Numbered from the stretch's first letter, positions 24,678-38,200 are shown. The stretch is 64,000 nucleotides of DNA from Limnanthes douglasii subsp. nivea (GCA_036936605.1 JAUPFV010000005.1:191206958-191270957), one strand, 5' to 3'. The notes: generated by a model from the letters alone, not told the origin. Numbers and translations are program-made.

Positions 24678-25724
24678 GGTCTCACTAATTGTTTACGATT
24701 GGAAGCAACTTTTGTAGCAAGAGATGTATGTATGGGCTTTGATATTAGGATATTATTAGGTCGTGCTTGATTTTTTTGTTTTTTGCTTGACCGAGGTTTG
24801 GTTGTGTAATCGATTGTTACAGCAAGTAGATATTGAATGTGCGAAATCAAAGGATTGTTTGGTGATGATAATAACTTCATTATTTATTACAATTCTTATA
24901 GTAGTAGTAGTAGTTTAGGTTCTTTTGTGCTCTTGTGTTGTGCGGTTCCAAGTTTTCTTTATATTAAATTTTAGTAGTTGTATTGAGTTTGATAGTTTTG
25001 TTGTCTGGTAAGGATGTGGAATCTGGGTATTAAATAATTGAGAAAAGTATATTGGTTGGACTGTGTGGTTAATAAAGTGAATAGTGAATGCAGTGATATT
25101 CTTGTGAAGAATTTTGTATGGAATATAAATATAAAGAGGGGGTGGTAATGCATGTCGTGGAATTATTGAGGATGGTAATAAAACAGAATGATTATATGTT
25201 TTCTTTATATATATTGGAAATAAAGTTGATGTGTCATGTGATTTTGACACCTTTTTTTTGTGTGACAACGAGTTTTGTGAGATTATGAATAAACTGTACT
25301 TGATTTAACTTCGCACATGGACGCCACCAGGATACATACTATATCTATGAAATAATCGGATTTTTTTGTTTTCATTTCAATCAATGAAAATAAAGTTAAA
25401 TCATCGCAACCAGAGCTGGGCACATCATCACAGGCATGTCAATTCCGTCTTGTATCTTCTTGGTTCGTTAAATTTATAATCGAGCTGTTACATTTGATTT
25501 GAAAATACAACTAAACAGGAAAAACAGCTAAAATTTAATAAATTTGGTTAACCAATCACAGTAAATTGGAAACTTATATCAAACTTATATCAAATTTTTA
25601 ATATGTTTTTTTTGTTTGATGTTTTTGTGTTATACTATAGTCTGTTTTTCTCGTGTTGTATCTTCATCTTTCTCGTGTCGTATCTTCATCTTTCTAGGTT
25701 ATAAATTTAATGGACCAATAACAG
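24678..25724. other. 3' flank of the kinase gene and intergenic DNA
   Basis: Holds the presumed 3' UTR, a short (GTA)n run near 24899-24914 and AT-rich sequence. A 22-base direct repeat (tctcgtgt.gtatcttcatct) occurs near 25648 and 25671. No gene was seen. Confidence 0.4.
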
Positions 25725-25948
25725 TTTGACACGAGCAGCTATTCAGAGTGCAATGAGTGATAGGTTCAGCCGAGAAAGTGTAGGTAGAGGCCAAAAGGTA
25801 AACCACACAAGTTGACAGGTTCAGTAAAGGCTGGAAGATAAACCACACAAGGTGACAGGCTCAGCCGAGAAAGCGTATGTAGAGGGACTCGAACTCATGA
25901 CTTTTTGGTCATAAAAATGCTATACTCAACCAACTCGACTACCCCTTG
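25725..25948 (-). mobile_element. tRNA-derived SINE-like element
   Basis: On the minus strand the head reads as a decayed tRNA promoter. A box-like TAGTCGAGTTGGTTGAG lies near 25942-25926, and a B box AGTTCGAGTCC at about 25895-25885, about 40 bases apart. The body downstream carries the plant SINE-like text TTCTCGGCTGAGCCTGTCA. The body is partly duplicated: aggttcagccgagaaagtg near 25761 and aggctcagccgagaaagcg near 25857. It cannot fold as a working tRNA, so a SINE is more likely than a tRNA gene. Target-site duplications were not found, and the left border is a guess. Confidence 0.55.
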
Positions 25949-25949
25949 A

Positions 25950-27919
25950 AAACCAATTTTTAATTTATTATTGTTGTATGAGTATGTTTTTTATTGCTAT
26001 AGTTATTTCTTATTTTTTGGGTTACCATTCGACAAAAGTTAAATTAAAATATATATCAAAATGTTTTACGAAGCTAACTAATCAACACGAACAATGTTAA
26101 GCTAAAAATATTAAATAAAATTATATTTGTTTTTATAATATGATAAGACTATTAATTTTAAAAAAATATAGTTTGTTATTGGTAAATATATATATTTTTA
26201 GATTATATAAAATATTATATAATTTTTAAATATGATGAGACTATTAATTCAAAAAAATATAGTTTGTTATTGGTAAATATATATTTTTAGATTATATAAA
26301 TTATTTGTAGTTATATGTATGTGTAAGATTTATTTTTTGTTTATTATATTATTTAGTATTTTTCTTATAGATAATTATACATTTTGTATTTGTATTCACG
26401 ATTATTAAAAGAGATCTATTTTCACCATATTAGGCTTGTATGAATTTCACCATATTATGATTGTATGTAAGAACCGATCGATATCAAGGAAATCCTCTTT
26501 CAAAGATCAAAAAACGAAAAAGCTAATAGCAGACCATAGCAAATTCAAACCGCGAGTCTACAATATCTATTGAAATGGAGGTTGTCGATGTCAAAATCAA
26601 ACTAAAACCGCTTCGATCGTTCTAGTTGCAGACTTCCACCAGCCGGTGAGGGAAGTGCGAGAGGAAGCCTAATAGTTTTTTAATGTTGTGGGAAGTGTTA
26701 TCTACTCCTACTCCACAATGGACATTTAAAATCAAGCGTACTGAAATGAGACGATGCAACCAGTTCAATGTTGAGAGTGCGCCTCCAGAACATTACAAAC
26801 CAACGTAATATACATTTTTGATCCAATATTGATGCTCCCAAGGATAATTGAGGTCGGGAATCCTCCAACACGAGCAAGAAACACCGACATCACCACTATA
26901 GTGGTTGGAGGAAGAGCATGACTCTAATTTTCAAATACAAAAATGATAGGAGAATATAGGAGCATGAATAAGGGTGCCAACCAACCCATCATGAGTAGAA
27001 TAGAAAATTAACGGATAAATGATATCAGCAGTTGATGTTTCGCTCCATTTGGATGGAGAAAAATCTCATCCGCCCCAATCAGTGATCATGCCAGGATAGT
27101 AGCAAGCCTCAATGGATCAGCTGGGGATCCAGCCAAACTATTAACTGGCCTTAATGGCCCAGGCGAGGGTCCAACCAAACTATATGCAGCATCAAGCACC
27201 TATCGTCACACGCCTCTAACCAAACTATGCTATTGTACCATAAATTTAATAAAGCATGCATCAAATATACCCTCAAGAACTAACCACACTTGATGCAAAC
27301 AATCAACACATGCCACCGACAATCTACATGGGTCAGCACAACCCCTTAGTTGCCCATAGATTAACGCAACTGAATCCTTACTATATTACATCAACACAGG
27401 TTCAACACTTTCATAACTATCGATGAACTTTCTAAAATGATTAAAATACCATATATTTGGTTGTGAAATAATAATTAACATGACATCATCAAATATACCT
27501 TTTTATTGCGCAGACAAAAAAAAAGGAGCTCTTATTGATGATGATGATTATTTGTTAGATTATGAGTTCTTATTAACACAAGACATCTTATATTGAGATC
27601 GACCGCCACAATTTAATAACCACAACATGGATATGTATAAAGACAATATGAATCATGAAAATCATATATAACAATTTAAAAACAAGATGATAAAGTATGA
27701 GGCGTACGATAAGATAAAATGTATTCAGCATCTTTCTCTCATGTTGCATTAAAAGTTTTAAGATGTTGTAAACAACATTTAAAAATCATTTCATTAGATC
27801 TAAAGTGATATAGAGAGATGGTGATTACATCATCCACTACACGTAAAGTCCCTAGGAAAGTTTAATAAAGTATACCCAAAGTTTTATTGACACAAAGAGT
27901 GAGTTAGATGATTGTCATG
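25950..27919. other. AT-rich and decayed retroelement DNA left of the hAT element
   Basis: At 26130-26300 two near-identical stretches (aaaaaatatagtttgttattggtaaatatata) follow each other about 85 bases apart. From about 26460 the composition becomes less AT-rich and reads like a decayed gag or leader, continuing the older Ty3/gypsy element C, but no domain is certain. Confidence 0.3.
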
Positions 27920-27927
27920 ACTTAGTG

Positions 27928-28675
27928 TAGGGCTGTCAAAAAAATCCGAAAAATTCGATATTCGACCGAAATATTCGATATCGAATCCGAAAAAACGGAT
28001 AATATCCGTATTCGAAAGAAAACGGATAATATTCGTATCCGAAAATAGCGGATATGGATATAGTCATATCCGTATTCGAAATATCCGATATCCGAAATTA
28101 TATAAATAAATATATATAAATTTTTTGTATTCAAATATTTTTGTAGCTATCCCACATCGTAAAAAGCAAAACAAAATACTAAGAAAGTTGTCCATAAATA
28201 TGGAAGATTGCTTCTTTAAAAATGGTAACTTATCTCACATCTAAAGTTGGAAAAAGAATTGTTACCAAACTCTTTATAAAAGACATGGTGACTTTTCTTC
28301 ACAAGTATATCTTTTATAGTCTTATGACTCTTATCCCACATATAAAATTTGGAAAAGAATATTACCAAACTTTCTATAAAAGACATGGTGACTTTTCAAA
28401 ATAAGTATATTTTTTTAACTATACCCCACATCTAAAATGGGAATATGAATTTCTACTAAGGTAGCCTAACCAATAATGAAATTAGTTAAAAACTTTAGTG
28501 GATATTCGGATTCGGATATTATCCGTATCCGGATAATATTCGTCGGATACGGATTCGGATATTATTTTTGAAAAAAATTCGGATTCGAATTCGTATTCGA
28601 ATAGTGATTTTGGATTTCGGATTCGGATTCGGATATAGACAGATTCGTATCCGAAATATCCGTTTGACAACCCTA
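27928..28675. mobile_element. Non-autonomous hAT-type element, 748 bp, with 8-bp target duplication
   Basis: The ends are inverted repeats: TAGGGCTGTCAA at the left and TTGACAACCCTA at the right (11 of 12 match), typical of hAT transposons. The 8 bases acttagtg flank both ends (27920-27927 and 28676-28683), a perfect target-site duplication of hAT length. Both subterminal regions are packed with short ATTCGGAT and ATCCGAAT motifs in both orientations (27940-28105 and 28500-28660). The core, 28140-28440, has about three diverged direct repeats containing ccaaactttctataaaagac and atggtgacttttc. There is no transposase ORF. Confidence 0.93.
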
Positions 28676-28689
28676 ACTTAGTGGCAGAG

Positions 28690-31182
28690 TCGACGTATAG
28701 GACGAGGATACATATGAGGCCTTTATCAAATGTTATCATGAAAATAAAATACTTACTTATGGGAACATGTTAGCTCAAATGTGTCTTAATGAAATTTAAA
28801 GAGATTGTAAGAGCAAGACTGGATGAAGACAGAACAACTACACTTACATACCTGCAATACTATTCATTGGTCTGCAAAACGATCTACATATAATGGCAGA
28901 ATTCAACTTCAAGCTGAACAACAAAGTCTACATGAATAAAATTAATGAAGCTTCAACTCAGCTGAAGTATTACAATCAAATACAGAGTTCCCGAGGGATA
29001 CCCATGAATAATTATAACAATAATTACAATAGCAACCAAGACAAGAACGTCCAGTTTAAGGGTCATATATTGAATTGATTAAGAATTTAGAAGTTATCTA
29101 TGAGATAAAAAAAGATATAAAAAAATATCAATGACCGTATAAACTACAAGGTCCTGGGGAACACATGGATAAAAACAAGTTATGTAGATTTTATAATGAT
29201 AATGGACATTACACGATGAACTTTTGGGCTCTACAAGATCTGTTCTAGAATATGATTAATGATTTAAAAAAAATTGAATTTTATTAAAAAGAAAAACCGG
29301 AATGAACCAAGGCATGTTGGGATTTCCCGAGACCCACCATTAAGAACTCAAAGACTAGCATCATAAGAGGTCAAAGAGCCGAGAGCCTTAAAGAACAATA
29401 TAATTTTTGAGGTAAAGATGACCAATATCCAGACTACAATCCTAACCAATGGAGTGCATGTGTAATTACAAGAGGAGATTCATTTTTTAGGATCACCAAT
29501 AATTCAAGGAAAATATATATTAATGACATGGAAGTAAAATACCATGGTAAAACAACATTACATCTCTATTAAAATACATACCCAAAATTGGAATCTTAGA
29601 TAATGATTTGAGAAGAGTAAAAGCGTTACACAGTGACGCCGTACTAATCACGATGGAATTAGTTGGAGTATAATGAACCCATAAAATCCCCCACGTTATG
29701 AAATATGGGAAGAAGTAAAAAATATCGTAGGGGAATGAGACAAAAGATTACTAATTGGTTGAGACATCCCTAAGGATCTTAGGTATAAATTTAATTTTTT
29801 ATAACACGACTTTTATCTGTTTTCTTGAATACCCATAATGGCACAAAAGTCTTGACTAAATTTATAGCCAAAAATTTCCATCAACAACAACTTTTGGCTA
29901 ATAAAGTAAAAATAATAAGGTCATACTCCTAACAATGAACATAAGGATTTGTTAAAGAGGTGGAAAAGCCGACTGAATTGGGACACGTATCGCAATTATA
30001 TTAACTAATTTGGAAAACAAATCCAGGATTAGTGAAAAAATAGAACATAGAGGATGTGCGTAGATTTTACAGACTTAAACAACATGTGTCTAAAGGATCA
30101 TTTCCCTCTCAAGAATTGATAAAATGATGGATGTGTCTTTAGATAATAATATTTTATCCTTTATGGATGTTTATTATGGATATAACCATATATAAATACA
30201 TGAAGATGACCAGGAGTACACCATATTCATAACCAAAAGAGGGATTTATTTCTAAAAAGTTGTATTTTTTGGGCTAAAGAACGTTGAGGTCACATATCAA
30301 TTACTTATCAACAATATATTTTTAACCCAACTCGACTAACACTTGTAAGTGTGCATTGGTGATATGTTGGTAACATGTGTTCAATATGAAGATCATATGA
30401 TGACCTAGGTAAAATCTTCTATAACCTCGGAATGATGAATCTGAAGCTAAATTTGGAAATGTCTACCTTCGGTGTATGGTCTGACAAGTTTATAGGTTTT
30501 ATGGTCAATAAGAAATACATTGAATCAGATCTTTTTCAACTCTGAAATGCTGCAATGGACTTCCAAGAAACACAAACGAATTGCATATTTTTTCATGAAG
30601 ATTTGTAGTACTATACATATTTATTTCAAGTTTTTTAGACAAATATCATCACCAATTACTGAGAGGTGTATAAAGGTTCAATCAGATTACACTATCTGAG
30701 AAAAACTTCAATAATATAAAAAAGTCTCTTACTTCTCTAGAGAACCAAGAAAGCTAAAGTCGAAATAATTATTTTTCATAATTCACGGTCTTGGACAATG
30801 CTATAGTAAGGGAAAAAAAGAAAAGGAGTTCAAACCAAAATAATACGTAAGTAAACATTTATTAAGTTTGAAATAATGTACTTGCAAATGTAAAATCTTT
30901 TTTATCATTGGTGGTTACAACTATAAAGATTAGATTGTCCCACATTATCATAGTCAAAACATACTTCCCATTTTAAAGTGTACTATATAAGGCATATGTA
31001 TTTAGATGCTGATCGGGACGTCACTGAATTTAAAAGATGATGACATCTATTTTTATTTGAGGAATTCACTTAAAGCTTAGGTTTTGCCAAAATTTATAAT
31101 AAAATTTCAGTCTAAATGATCTATCCCTATAAAGAAGAAATTTAAATCCAGTTGGAAATTCAGAACGAATTGTGGTAGAAAT
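28690..31182 (+). pseudogene. Left part of old Ty3/gypsy element C (gag to RNase H)
   Basis: Near 29167 a gag zinc-knuckle-like stretch reads KLCRFYNDNGHYTMNFWALQ. The reverse transcriptase follows at about 30060-30500: FTDLNN near 30069, LSFMDVYYGYN near 30150 and an altered active site GDMLV at 30358-30372. RNase H-like sequence runs to 31182, where element B begins. Stops and frameshifts are frequent. The rest of the element resumes at 41783. Confidence 0.7.
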
Positions 31183-31550
31183 TGATAGTGCCGGATTATG
31201 TTGGAATACCTAAGCAGTAAAGCGCTTAGAGGGATAGTTTGGACCAAATAACTAAATTCAATGAATAAGCAGTATACTTAATGGCTCAGCTAGGTTCCTA
31301 GTATATTTGCTTATGGTCCTGGGGGCTCATGAGATTGACCCAAAGATATGACCTGACCAAATGGCCCATAGATCCAAAAAGAGTATAACTACTTCAATAG
31401 TCATCATTAAATGGGTTGAGATTTTTTTTTTCTCTCTCTCTCTATTAAATACAAGCAAATATTTTATCTATCGACCTCTTATTAAGGATTTAATACCACA
31501 TATACCTAATAACTTCCAAAACTACCCTTAGATTAAATTTACCTTCACCA
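31183..31550 (+). repeat. 5' LTR of element B
   Basis: 368 bases, TGATAGTGCC to CTTCACCA. Matches 41406-41782. A (TC)n run is at about 31422-31443. The stretch ttggtgaccacagtgggagc starts three bases after the LTR at 31554 and is the likely primer-binding site; the tRNA was not identified. Confidence 0.92.
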
Positions 31551-32236
31551 GATTGGTGACCACAGTGGGAGCGTGAGGTGCCTGAATAGCTCTATTCAAA
31601 ACCATACTTGCAGATCGTACCTCGGAGTTTTTTTAGGCATGGATCTTGCCATGCAAGAAGTTCCCTCTTTTAACAATTAAGGGATAAGAGGTGATAATGA
31701 GTATGCTATTATATCTCATGTCAATCATAATACAAAAGAAAGATAGTTAATGCAAGAGGAGCATGATCAGCTGAGGCTGAGATTTAAGCTTCGAAGGCCC
31801 AAAGGTAGACTAAAAAAGAATTAAAAGATAAGTTTACTATGGGATATATTGTTACAGATGATCCTGGTAACGACCACAAACAAGGTGAAAGTGATCAGTC
31901 CCCGAAGGCTTAGACAGGTTCGAAAAAGGAACATCGGGCTAAGCAGTTGATGAACATATCGGATTCTGTTGGAAACTCAACCACAGAATCTGACTCAGAT
32001 ATTTCTTTCTCTTTATCAAGTAATGACTATATCCGTCAGAAAAAGGAAAATCATATTAAAAAGGGAATAGAAAGGGCAAAAGGAAAAAATATCAATGGAA
32101 AGTAAAAGGATCGACATATTATGATATTGATCATTTTTTAAGTGATCAGTTTGTTATCCAAACTGAACCATGTATCTTTGTCACTCTTGATGAGGATCAT
32201 ATGTTTAGCCAAAGTCACAACTAGATACAGTTCCAT

Positions 32237-33240
32237 TTGTCTTCAAAGATTCTTTCTCGACATCTACCAAGGCGGTTTGATAGCTCTAAAATGAAAAAAT
32301 ATGATAAAAGAAAAGATCCTAATAATCGCTTTGAACAATTCAAAAATTTCATGATGAATTTTGATGATGATGATGATAAACTATTATATCGGGTCTTCTC
32401 AAAGACTTTCAAGGGGAGTGCATTAAAATGGTTTAACAGTTTACTGCAAGAATCTATTAAAAACTTTGACATATTCTAGATGGCTTGCTGGAGGTAGTTT
32501 GTGGGAAGTAAAGAGCTTAAGAGGAACAGTGATACTATCATTCATTATGCATAAGAGCCAAATAAGTCTTTAAAAGACTACATCAACTGTTTTGTGAACT
32601 CAAAGAATGGATTGGATTATGGTTTTTTAGCAAGTAGTTATCGCTTATTTAAGGTAAGGTTTAATGCTGAGTAATTTGGCTAATTCAGTAACTCATAAGA
32701 AATCAATGACCTGAGGAGGATTATTGAATCAGGTCAGAAACCAAACCACAATGAAGGAAACCAAAAATTCTTGAGTATCGCGGTAGAATAGGTTTTCTCC
32801 TACCATTTCTATCCCACAAGCTAGTACTCAGTCCCAAGCTACAGTAAATTACCAGCCTAGGATATTGGACAAGATTCGCATCGGCCTAGACAAAGTCAGT
32901 CGAATCAGGGCCAACAGTCTAGACCAAGGAGAAGTCAATGGGTCCAACCTGAGTGGGTTGCCGAATCAGGTGAAAATATAGCCACAATTTATGACAAAAC
33001 CAAAAATATTGTGCATTTTCGGAGGCTGACACCAATTCAATATCCTTGTATATACCACAATGATGTGGTTCATGATACCCAAGATTTTATTTTCCAAAAA
33101 CAAGAAGTGCAAACCGTGATTGAAAACAAGAAGTTGCCTGCTTTTGTTAAAAAACAAAGGGGTAACAAGCAAGATAATATGTGTGCCACTCCTAGTGAAA
33201 GTACATCACATGTTACATCACCAAATGTTCAAAAATAAAA
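32237..33240 (+). pseudogene. gag of element B (broken)
   Basis: At 32380-32478 the text LLYRVFSKTFKGSALKWFNS matches the central block of retrotransposon gag (Retrotrans_gag family). Related sequence continues to about 33235, broken by stops. There is an internal open stretch at 33011-33238. Confidence 0.7.
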
Positions 33241-33539
33241 TATTAAGACGTCCAAATAAGAGAATGTTATGGTAATTATGGAGAAATTTGATGTAAGTTT
33301 GGAAGACTTAGACCCTAATCCGAATCGGAATCAACTTGGGGTGATTTTTGAAAAAGTAGAGACCGTATTCGATTTGTGCAGGTGCCTTGAATCTTGACCA
33401 TTTTTGGGATAAATATTGTGATTGCGCCCTCAATCTGCTCCATAAAAATACATATGAACAATATAACCACTCAATTATAAGGGAAAATGTTTACACATCT
33501 CTATCAGAACTCTGCTCCTTTCATTGTCTTTAATGAAGA

Positions 33540-36500
33540 TGGCCTAAGAGAAATTACGGGCCCATATGAAGATGTGGTAATAAGAGTATCAATTTAAGGC
33601 AATGAAATACGAAGAAACTTGATTGATACAGGCAGTTCGACAAATATTTTGTTTTTATCAACCTATAAGCAAATGAAGAATCATTCAGTCATCCAACGTC
33701 CGAATCGAACCATAGTGGGTTTACTGGCAATTCGGCTGATATAATTGGGGAATTTTAAGTAGAGTTCTTGTTAGGAAAATGATCATTCAAGAAGTTGGTG
33801 AGGGTTTAGTTGGTAGTGATTGAAGTCTGACGTCTTATAATGCTATATTTGGTAGGTCTTGACTATCGAGGATGCATGTAGTGGCATCCATTATTCACCA
33901 ATGTTTGAAATATGTCGTGGGAAGTCAGTTAGGCATTGTGTAAAGTAGCCAAAGGGTGGCAAGGGAATGTTATGTCACTGCTCTTGCTCCAAAATCATTA
34001 GAACAATGAAGTTGGCAAAGAATAACAATTAGTGGTTACTTTTTCCAGATCAATTGAGATAATGATCTAAATGAGGCTCCTAGTGTTGTGATCTCAGATA
34101 AAGAAGTTGAAATTCATTACTTGGAAGAATGAAAAAATGTCAGAGTCGGATCTAAATTACCCTTAGAATTGAAGAAAAAGTTATTATCATTTTAATCTAA
34201 TAACCTACATGTGTTTTCTTGGTGCAACGAGGATGTAACTGGAGTACCAACAATTGTAATTAGCCACAAACTATATATTGGATCTGATGCGGGACCGGTG
34301 GTGCAAATAAGGAGATATTTTTCAAAGGAAAAATCGGAAGCCATAGTCCAAGAAGTAGATCGGTTAACCAAGGTGGGGCATATCAAATAATCCCAATATC
34401 CTCTTTGGACTGCTAGCATAGTTACTGTCAAGAAGAAAAATAGAAAATGTAGTATGTGCATTGATTTTACAGATCTTAACAAAGCTTGCCCTAAGGATCC
34501 ATTTCAAGTACCTCGGATAAATCAACTAATGGATTTCACGTCAGGAAACAAGTTGTTATCCTTCATGGATGCTTTTTATGGGTATAATCAGATACAGATG
34601 GATCTGAGTGATCAAGATCGCACTACTTTCATCATCGACATGAGGCTTCACTGCTATAAGTTAATGCATTTTGGGTTGAAGAATGTTGGATCCACTTATC
34701 AACGACTGGTTAATAAGGCATTTTCTAACCAAATTGGGAGAAATGTAGAAGTTTATATCGATGATATGATGGTTAAAATCCTTAAAGAGGAGGATCACAT
34801 ATCCGGCCTCCAAGAAACATTTTCTAACTTGGAAGTCAACAGCTTGAAATTAAATACTAAAAATGTACCTTTGGTGTCCGACCGGAAAATTTATGTGGTT
34901 ATATTATAAGTGAGAAAGGGATTCAAGTTGACCCATATTAATTGAATACTTTATTGGCCATGGATCCACCTCGGAATACTAAAGAAGTTAAGATATTGAC
35001 TGGAAGATTTGCAGCGTTAAACAGGTTTATTTCGAGGTCATCAGACAAGTGTGCTCAGTTTTTTCAAGCCTTAAGAAATATCAAAGCCTTCAATTGGTCC
35101 CCAAATTGTGACCAAGATTTTCTTGAAATCAAGCGACATTTATCTTCACTTAAAAAATTATTTAAACTTGTAGACTGGGAAAGATTTTATATGTATCGAG
35201 TAGTATTTGAGTATGTTGTGAGTGCAGTGTTGGTACGAGAAGTTGATAATTATCCTCGTCCTGTTTATTATATAAGTAAGAGCTTGTTGGAAGATGAGAA
35301 AAGATACTTAAAGTTGAAAAATAGTCTTGGAATTGGTGATAACAACCAGAAAAATGAGCTCTTATTTTCAAGTATACTCTATCACGTTTCAAACTTTTTT
35401 TGCCTTGAATAATGTGTTACAGAAAGCAAATATATCAGAACGAATGACCAAGTGGTCAGTTGAGCTTAGGGATTATGATATCAACTTTACACACTGAACT
35501 AAAATTAAAGCTCAAACTGTGGCTGATTTTTTAGTTGAATTTCACTTCAAAATGCCTCATGAATAAGCTCAAACCAGTAAGCCTGACAAGGAATGGGTAA
35601 TCCAAACTGATGGTGGGTCTAGTACAATTGGATGTGGAGCTGGTATTTTCCTAATATCCCCCTTTGGGGATTCAATGTACCAAGAAATACGTTTTGGTTT
35701 CAAATTATCTAACAATGACTCATAATATAAAGTCGTAATAGCATGATTGAGATTGACTCATATATATGGAGCCAAAAGAGTTTGGTTGTTAAATGATTCA
35801 CAGTTAGTCGTCCATCAAGTGCATGGGAAATTTGAAACCCTGAAAGATCATTTGATAAAGTATCTAAAGATATTAAAAGATATCTCAACCAGTTTTAAGC
35901 ATGTCAAGTATGAGCATGTTCTAAGATCGTAAAATTCAATGGCTGACTCCCTAGCCCATATAGTTTATTCTGAAGCGTATCATTGGATCCTTGTACAAGA
36001 ATATCCTTCCAAGGTCACAAATTTAGAAATAAAAGGTGATATGGGAGAGAATTTACATGTATCTACCATGGCTTCTCAAGATTGGAGAAGTGAAATCAAA
36101 TATTTTATCACTAATGGAGTTTTACCTCAAGACAAAGCTTCTGTCATAAAGCTAAAATACAAAGCTAATGGATTTGTGGTTCTAATGGGGTTTTTTATAT
36201 AAAAAAAATCCTTCAGCATGCCTTTGTTGCGTTGTTTCGGATCCAACGAATCTCAAATTGTCATATCAAAACTAGATGATGGGGAAGGATCGACACAATA
36301 TGGCTACAAAGCTTTAGCAAGAAGAGTTTTGTTGGTTGGTTATTATTGGTCTTTTATTATGGAAAATGCTAAAGACTTAGTGAGAAGATGTAACTCTTAT
36401 CAAAGATATGGAAATGCAATCCGTATACCAGTAGTCCTCATGGAGTCTGTATCTGAAGCAGTACTATATAACAGATGGGGGCTTAATCTAGCCGGACCCC

Positions 36501-37205
36501 TTCCAATGGCGCACTATCATTTTTGGCAATAGACTACTTTTCCAAGTGGGTAAAAATTACACCCTTATCCGGAAAACATCTAAAGTAGTGATAAAGTTTA
36601 TTCTTTCTAACATATGTTGTAAGTTTGGCATTCCCAAACATATCACTACAAATAATGGTCCTTAATTTGACAACAAAGACATGGAAGTATTTTGTGCATC
36701 AAGAGGAATCCAATGTTTTTTATCTTCTTCTTTTCATCCTCAGGCCAATAGACAAGTTGAGGTAGCAAACCGAGCGATTTAATGGGTTTAAAAATAACTT
36801 TGAGGGAGCAGCTGGGAAATGGCTGAGTTATCCATTCACTTTAGTTTATGGAATGGATGCAATCACGCCTGTAGAAGCTACTTTTTCTTCTTTCAGAGTT
36901 CAAAATTATTCTGAATAAAATAATGAGATTGCAGTAAGGGCTCAATTGGATTTGACTGAGGAAATGAGAATAAAAGCTCACCTAAAAACTATGCACTATC
37001 AAACCTTGATGAGAAAAAAGTTTGAGTCTAAAGTTAGAAGAAGAGAATTTCAAGTGGGAGATAAAGTTCTAAGAAAAGTATTTTTACACACCAAGGAAAA
37101 GTTTAAAAAGTTGGTTCTGAATTGGGAAAGAACATACATTGTGTATGAAAAGATCAAGCAATGAACATACAACATCTTAACAAATAAGGAAACCTTGGAA
37201 TATTG
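33540..37205 (+). pseudogene. pol of element B: protease, reverse transcriptase, two RNase H regions, integrase
   Basis: Protease: LIDTGSSTNILFL at about 33619-33657, with the DTG active site. Reverse transcriptase: 34454-34909, with CIDFTDLNKACPKDPF, LSFMDAFYGYNQIQMD and the active site YIDDMMV at 34754-34774. First RNase H: 34942-35340. Second, archaeal-type RNase H: about 35595-35990, with TDGGSSTIGCGAG and NDSQLVVHQVHGKFETLKDH. Integrase: GYYW and RRCNSYQRYGN (36340-36420), GLNLAGPLP (36480), HPQANRQVEVANRAI (36738) and, after a probable internal deletion, TLVYGMDAITPVEA (36839-36880). Stops at several points, including 34909-34941 and 35412, mean it is not functional. Confidence 0.85.
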
Positions 37206-37384
37206 AGCATCTAAGGTTGAATTAAGAGTAAACTTATCTTGTAAATATTTACTTTGTTCTAGCTCAATATAAATATTATGAGGCATACACTTTCCTAACT
37301 TGGTGTCACATGGAGGTTTTAATGAGATGTCCGAATCTTAATCAATCTATCATATTTTTCCTTTAAAAAAATGTCTTTGTCTTT

Positions 37385-37827
37385 GTGGGATTAAAGTTCT
37401 GTTGCCTTTGAATGGATTACAATTGAATGGTTTGGTGGGATTAAAGTTACGTTGCCTTTGAATGGCTTGATGGGATTAAAGTTGTGTTGCCTTCGAATGG
37501 ATTACCTTCGAATGGCTCGTACAATTAAAGTTGTGTTGTTTTCAAATGGATTACCTTTGAATGGCTTGGTGAGATTAAAGATGTGTTACCTTCGAATGGA
37601 TTACCTTCAAATGGCTTGGTGGGATTAAAATTGTGTTGCATTCGAATGGCTTGGTGGGATTAAAGTTGTGTTGCCTTCGAATGGATTACCTTCGAATATT
37701 TTAGTGGAATTAAATTTGTGTTGTCTTCTAATGGATTACCTTCGAATAACTTGGTGCGATTAAAGTTATGTTGCCTTCGAATGGATTACCTTTGAATTGC
37801 TTGGTCAGATTAAATTTTGTTGTTTTA
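37385..37827. repeat. Tandem array of about 50-bp and 35-bp units in element B
   Basis: About 9.5 units of the form gtgggattaaagttgtgttg followed by ccttcgaatggattaccttc and gaatggcttg. Two units lack the 15-base middle part and are about 35 bases long. The array lies just after pol and before the end of the antisense ORF. There are no unique spacers, so it is not a CRISPR-like array. Confidence 0.92.
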
Positions 37828-38200
37828 GTTTAATTTTTCCAAGTTTTTAATCATCTTTGAATAAAAATACTTAGTTGGGATCAGATATTAATGGAAGCAA
37901 GAATGTATATTGAAACATAAAATGGATAAAAATGAAGATGACATTAAATACCTTTGAATTATAAAAAGAAAATCCGATGCAAATAACAAAATACCTTATA
38001 TATAACAAGGACTTACATAAATAAAGTTACAAAGTAATCTCATCCAAATACAACAAAATGTCTTGCACATATCAAGGACTTTTATTCACACATACATATA
38101 AAAATCGTTAACCTTAGGGCTTGTTCCCTTTAGTTTTCTTCTCTTATATTTTATTTCCTTTGTTTTATTCCTTCTTTTATGGATGCTCACCATCCGAATC

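Noticed and set aside
24915..25268. 117-codon minus-strand ORF downstream of the kinase gene
   Set aside because: Composition is that of AT-rich 3' flanking DNA, no domain is visible, and another frame is equally open.
25885..25942. A tRNA gene on the minus strand
   Set aside because: A- and B-box-like motifs are present, but no acceptor stem pairing is visible and a SINE-like body follows.
37385..37827. CRISPR-like array
   Set aside because: The units are contiguous with no unique spacers, and the host is a plant; it is a tandem repeat in a retroelement.
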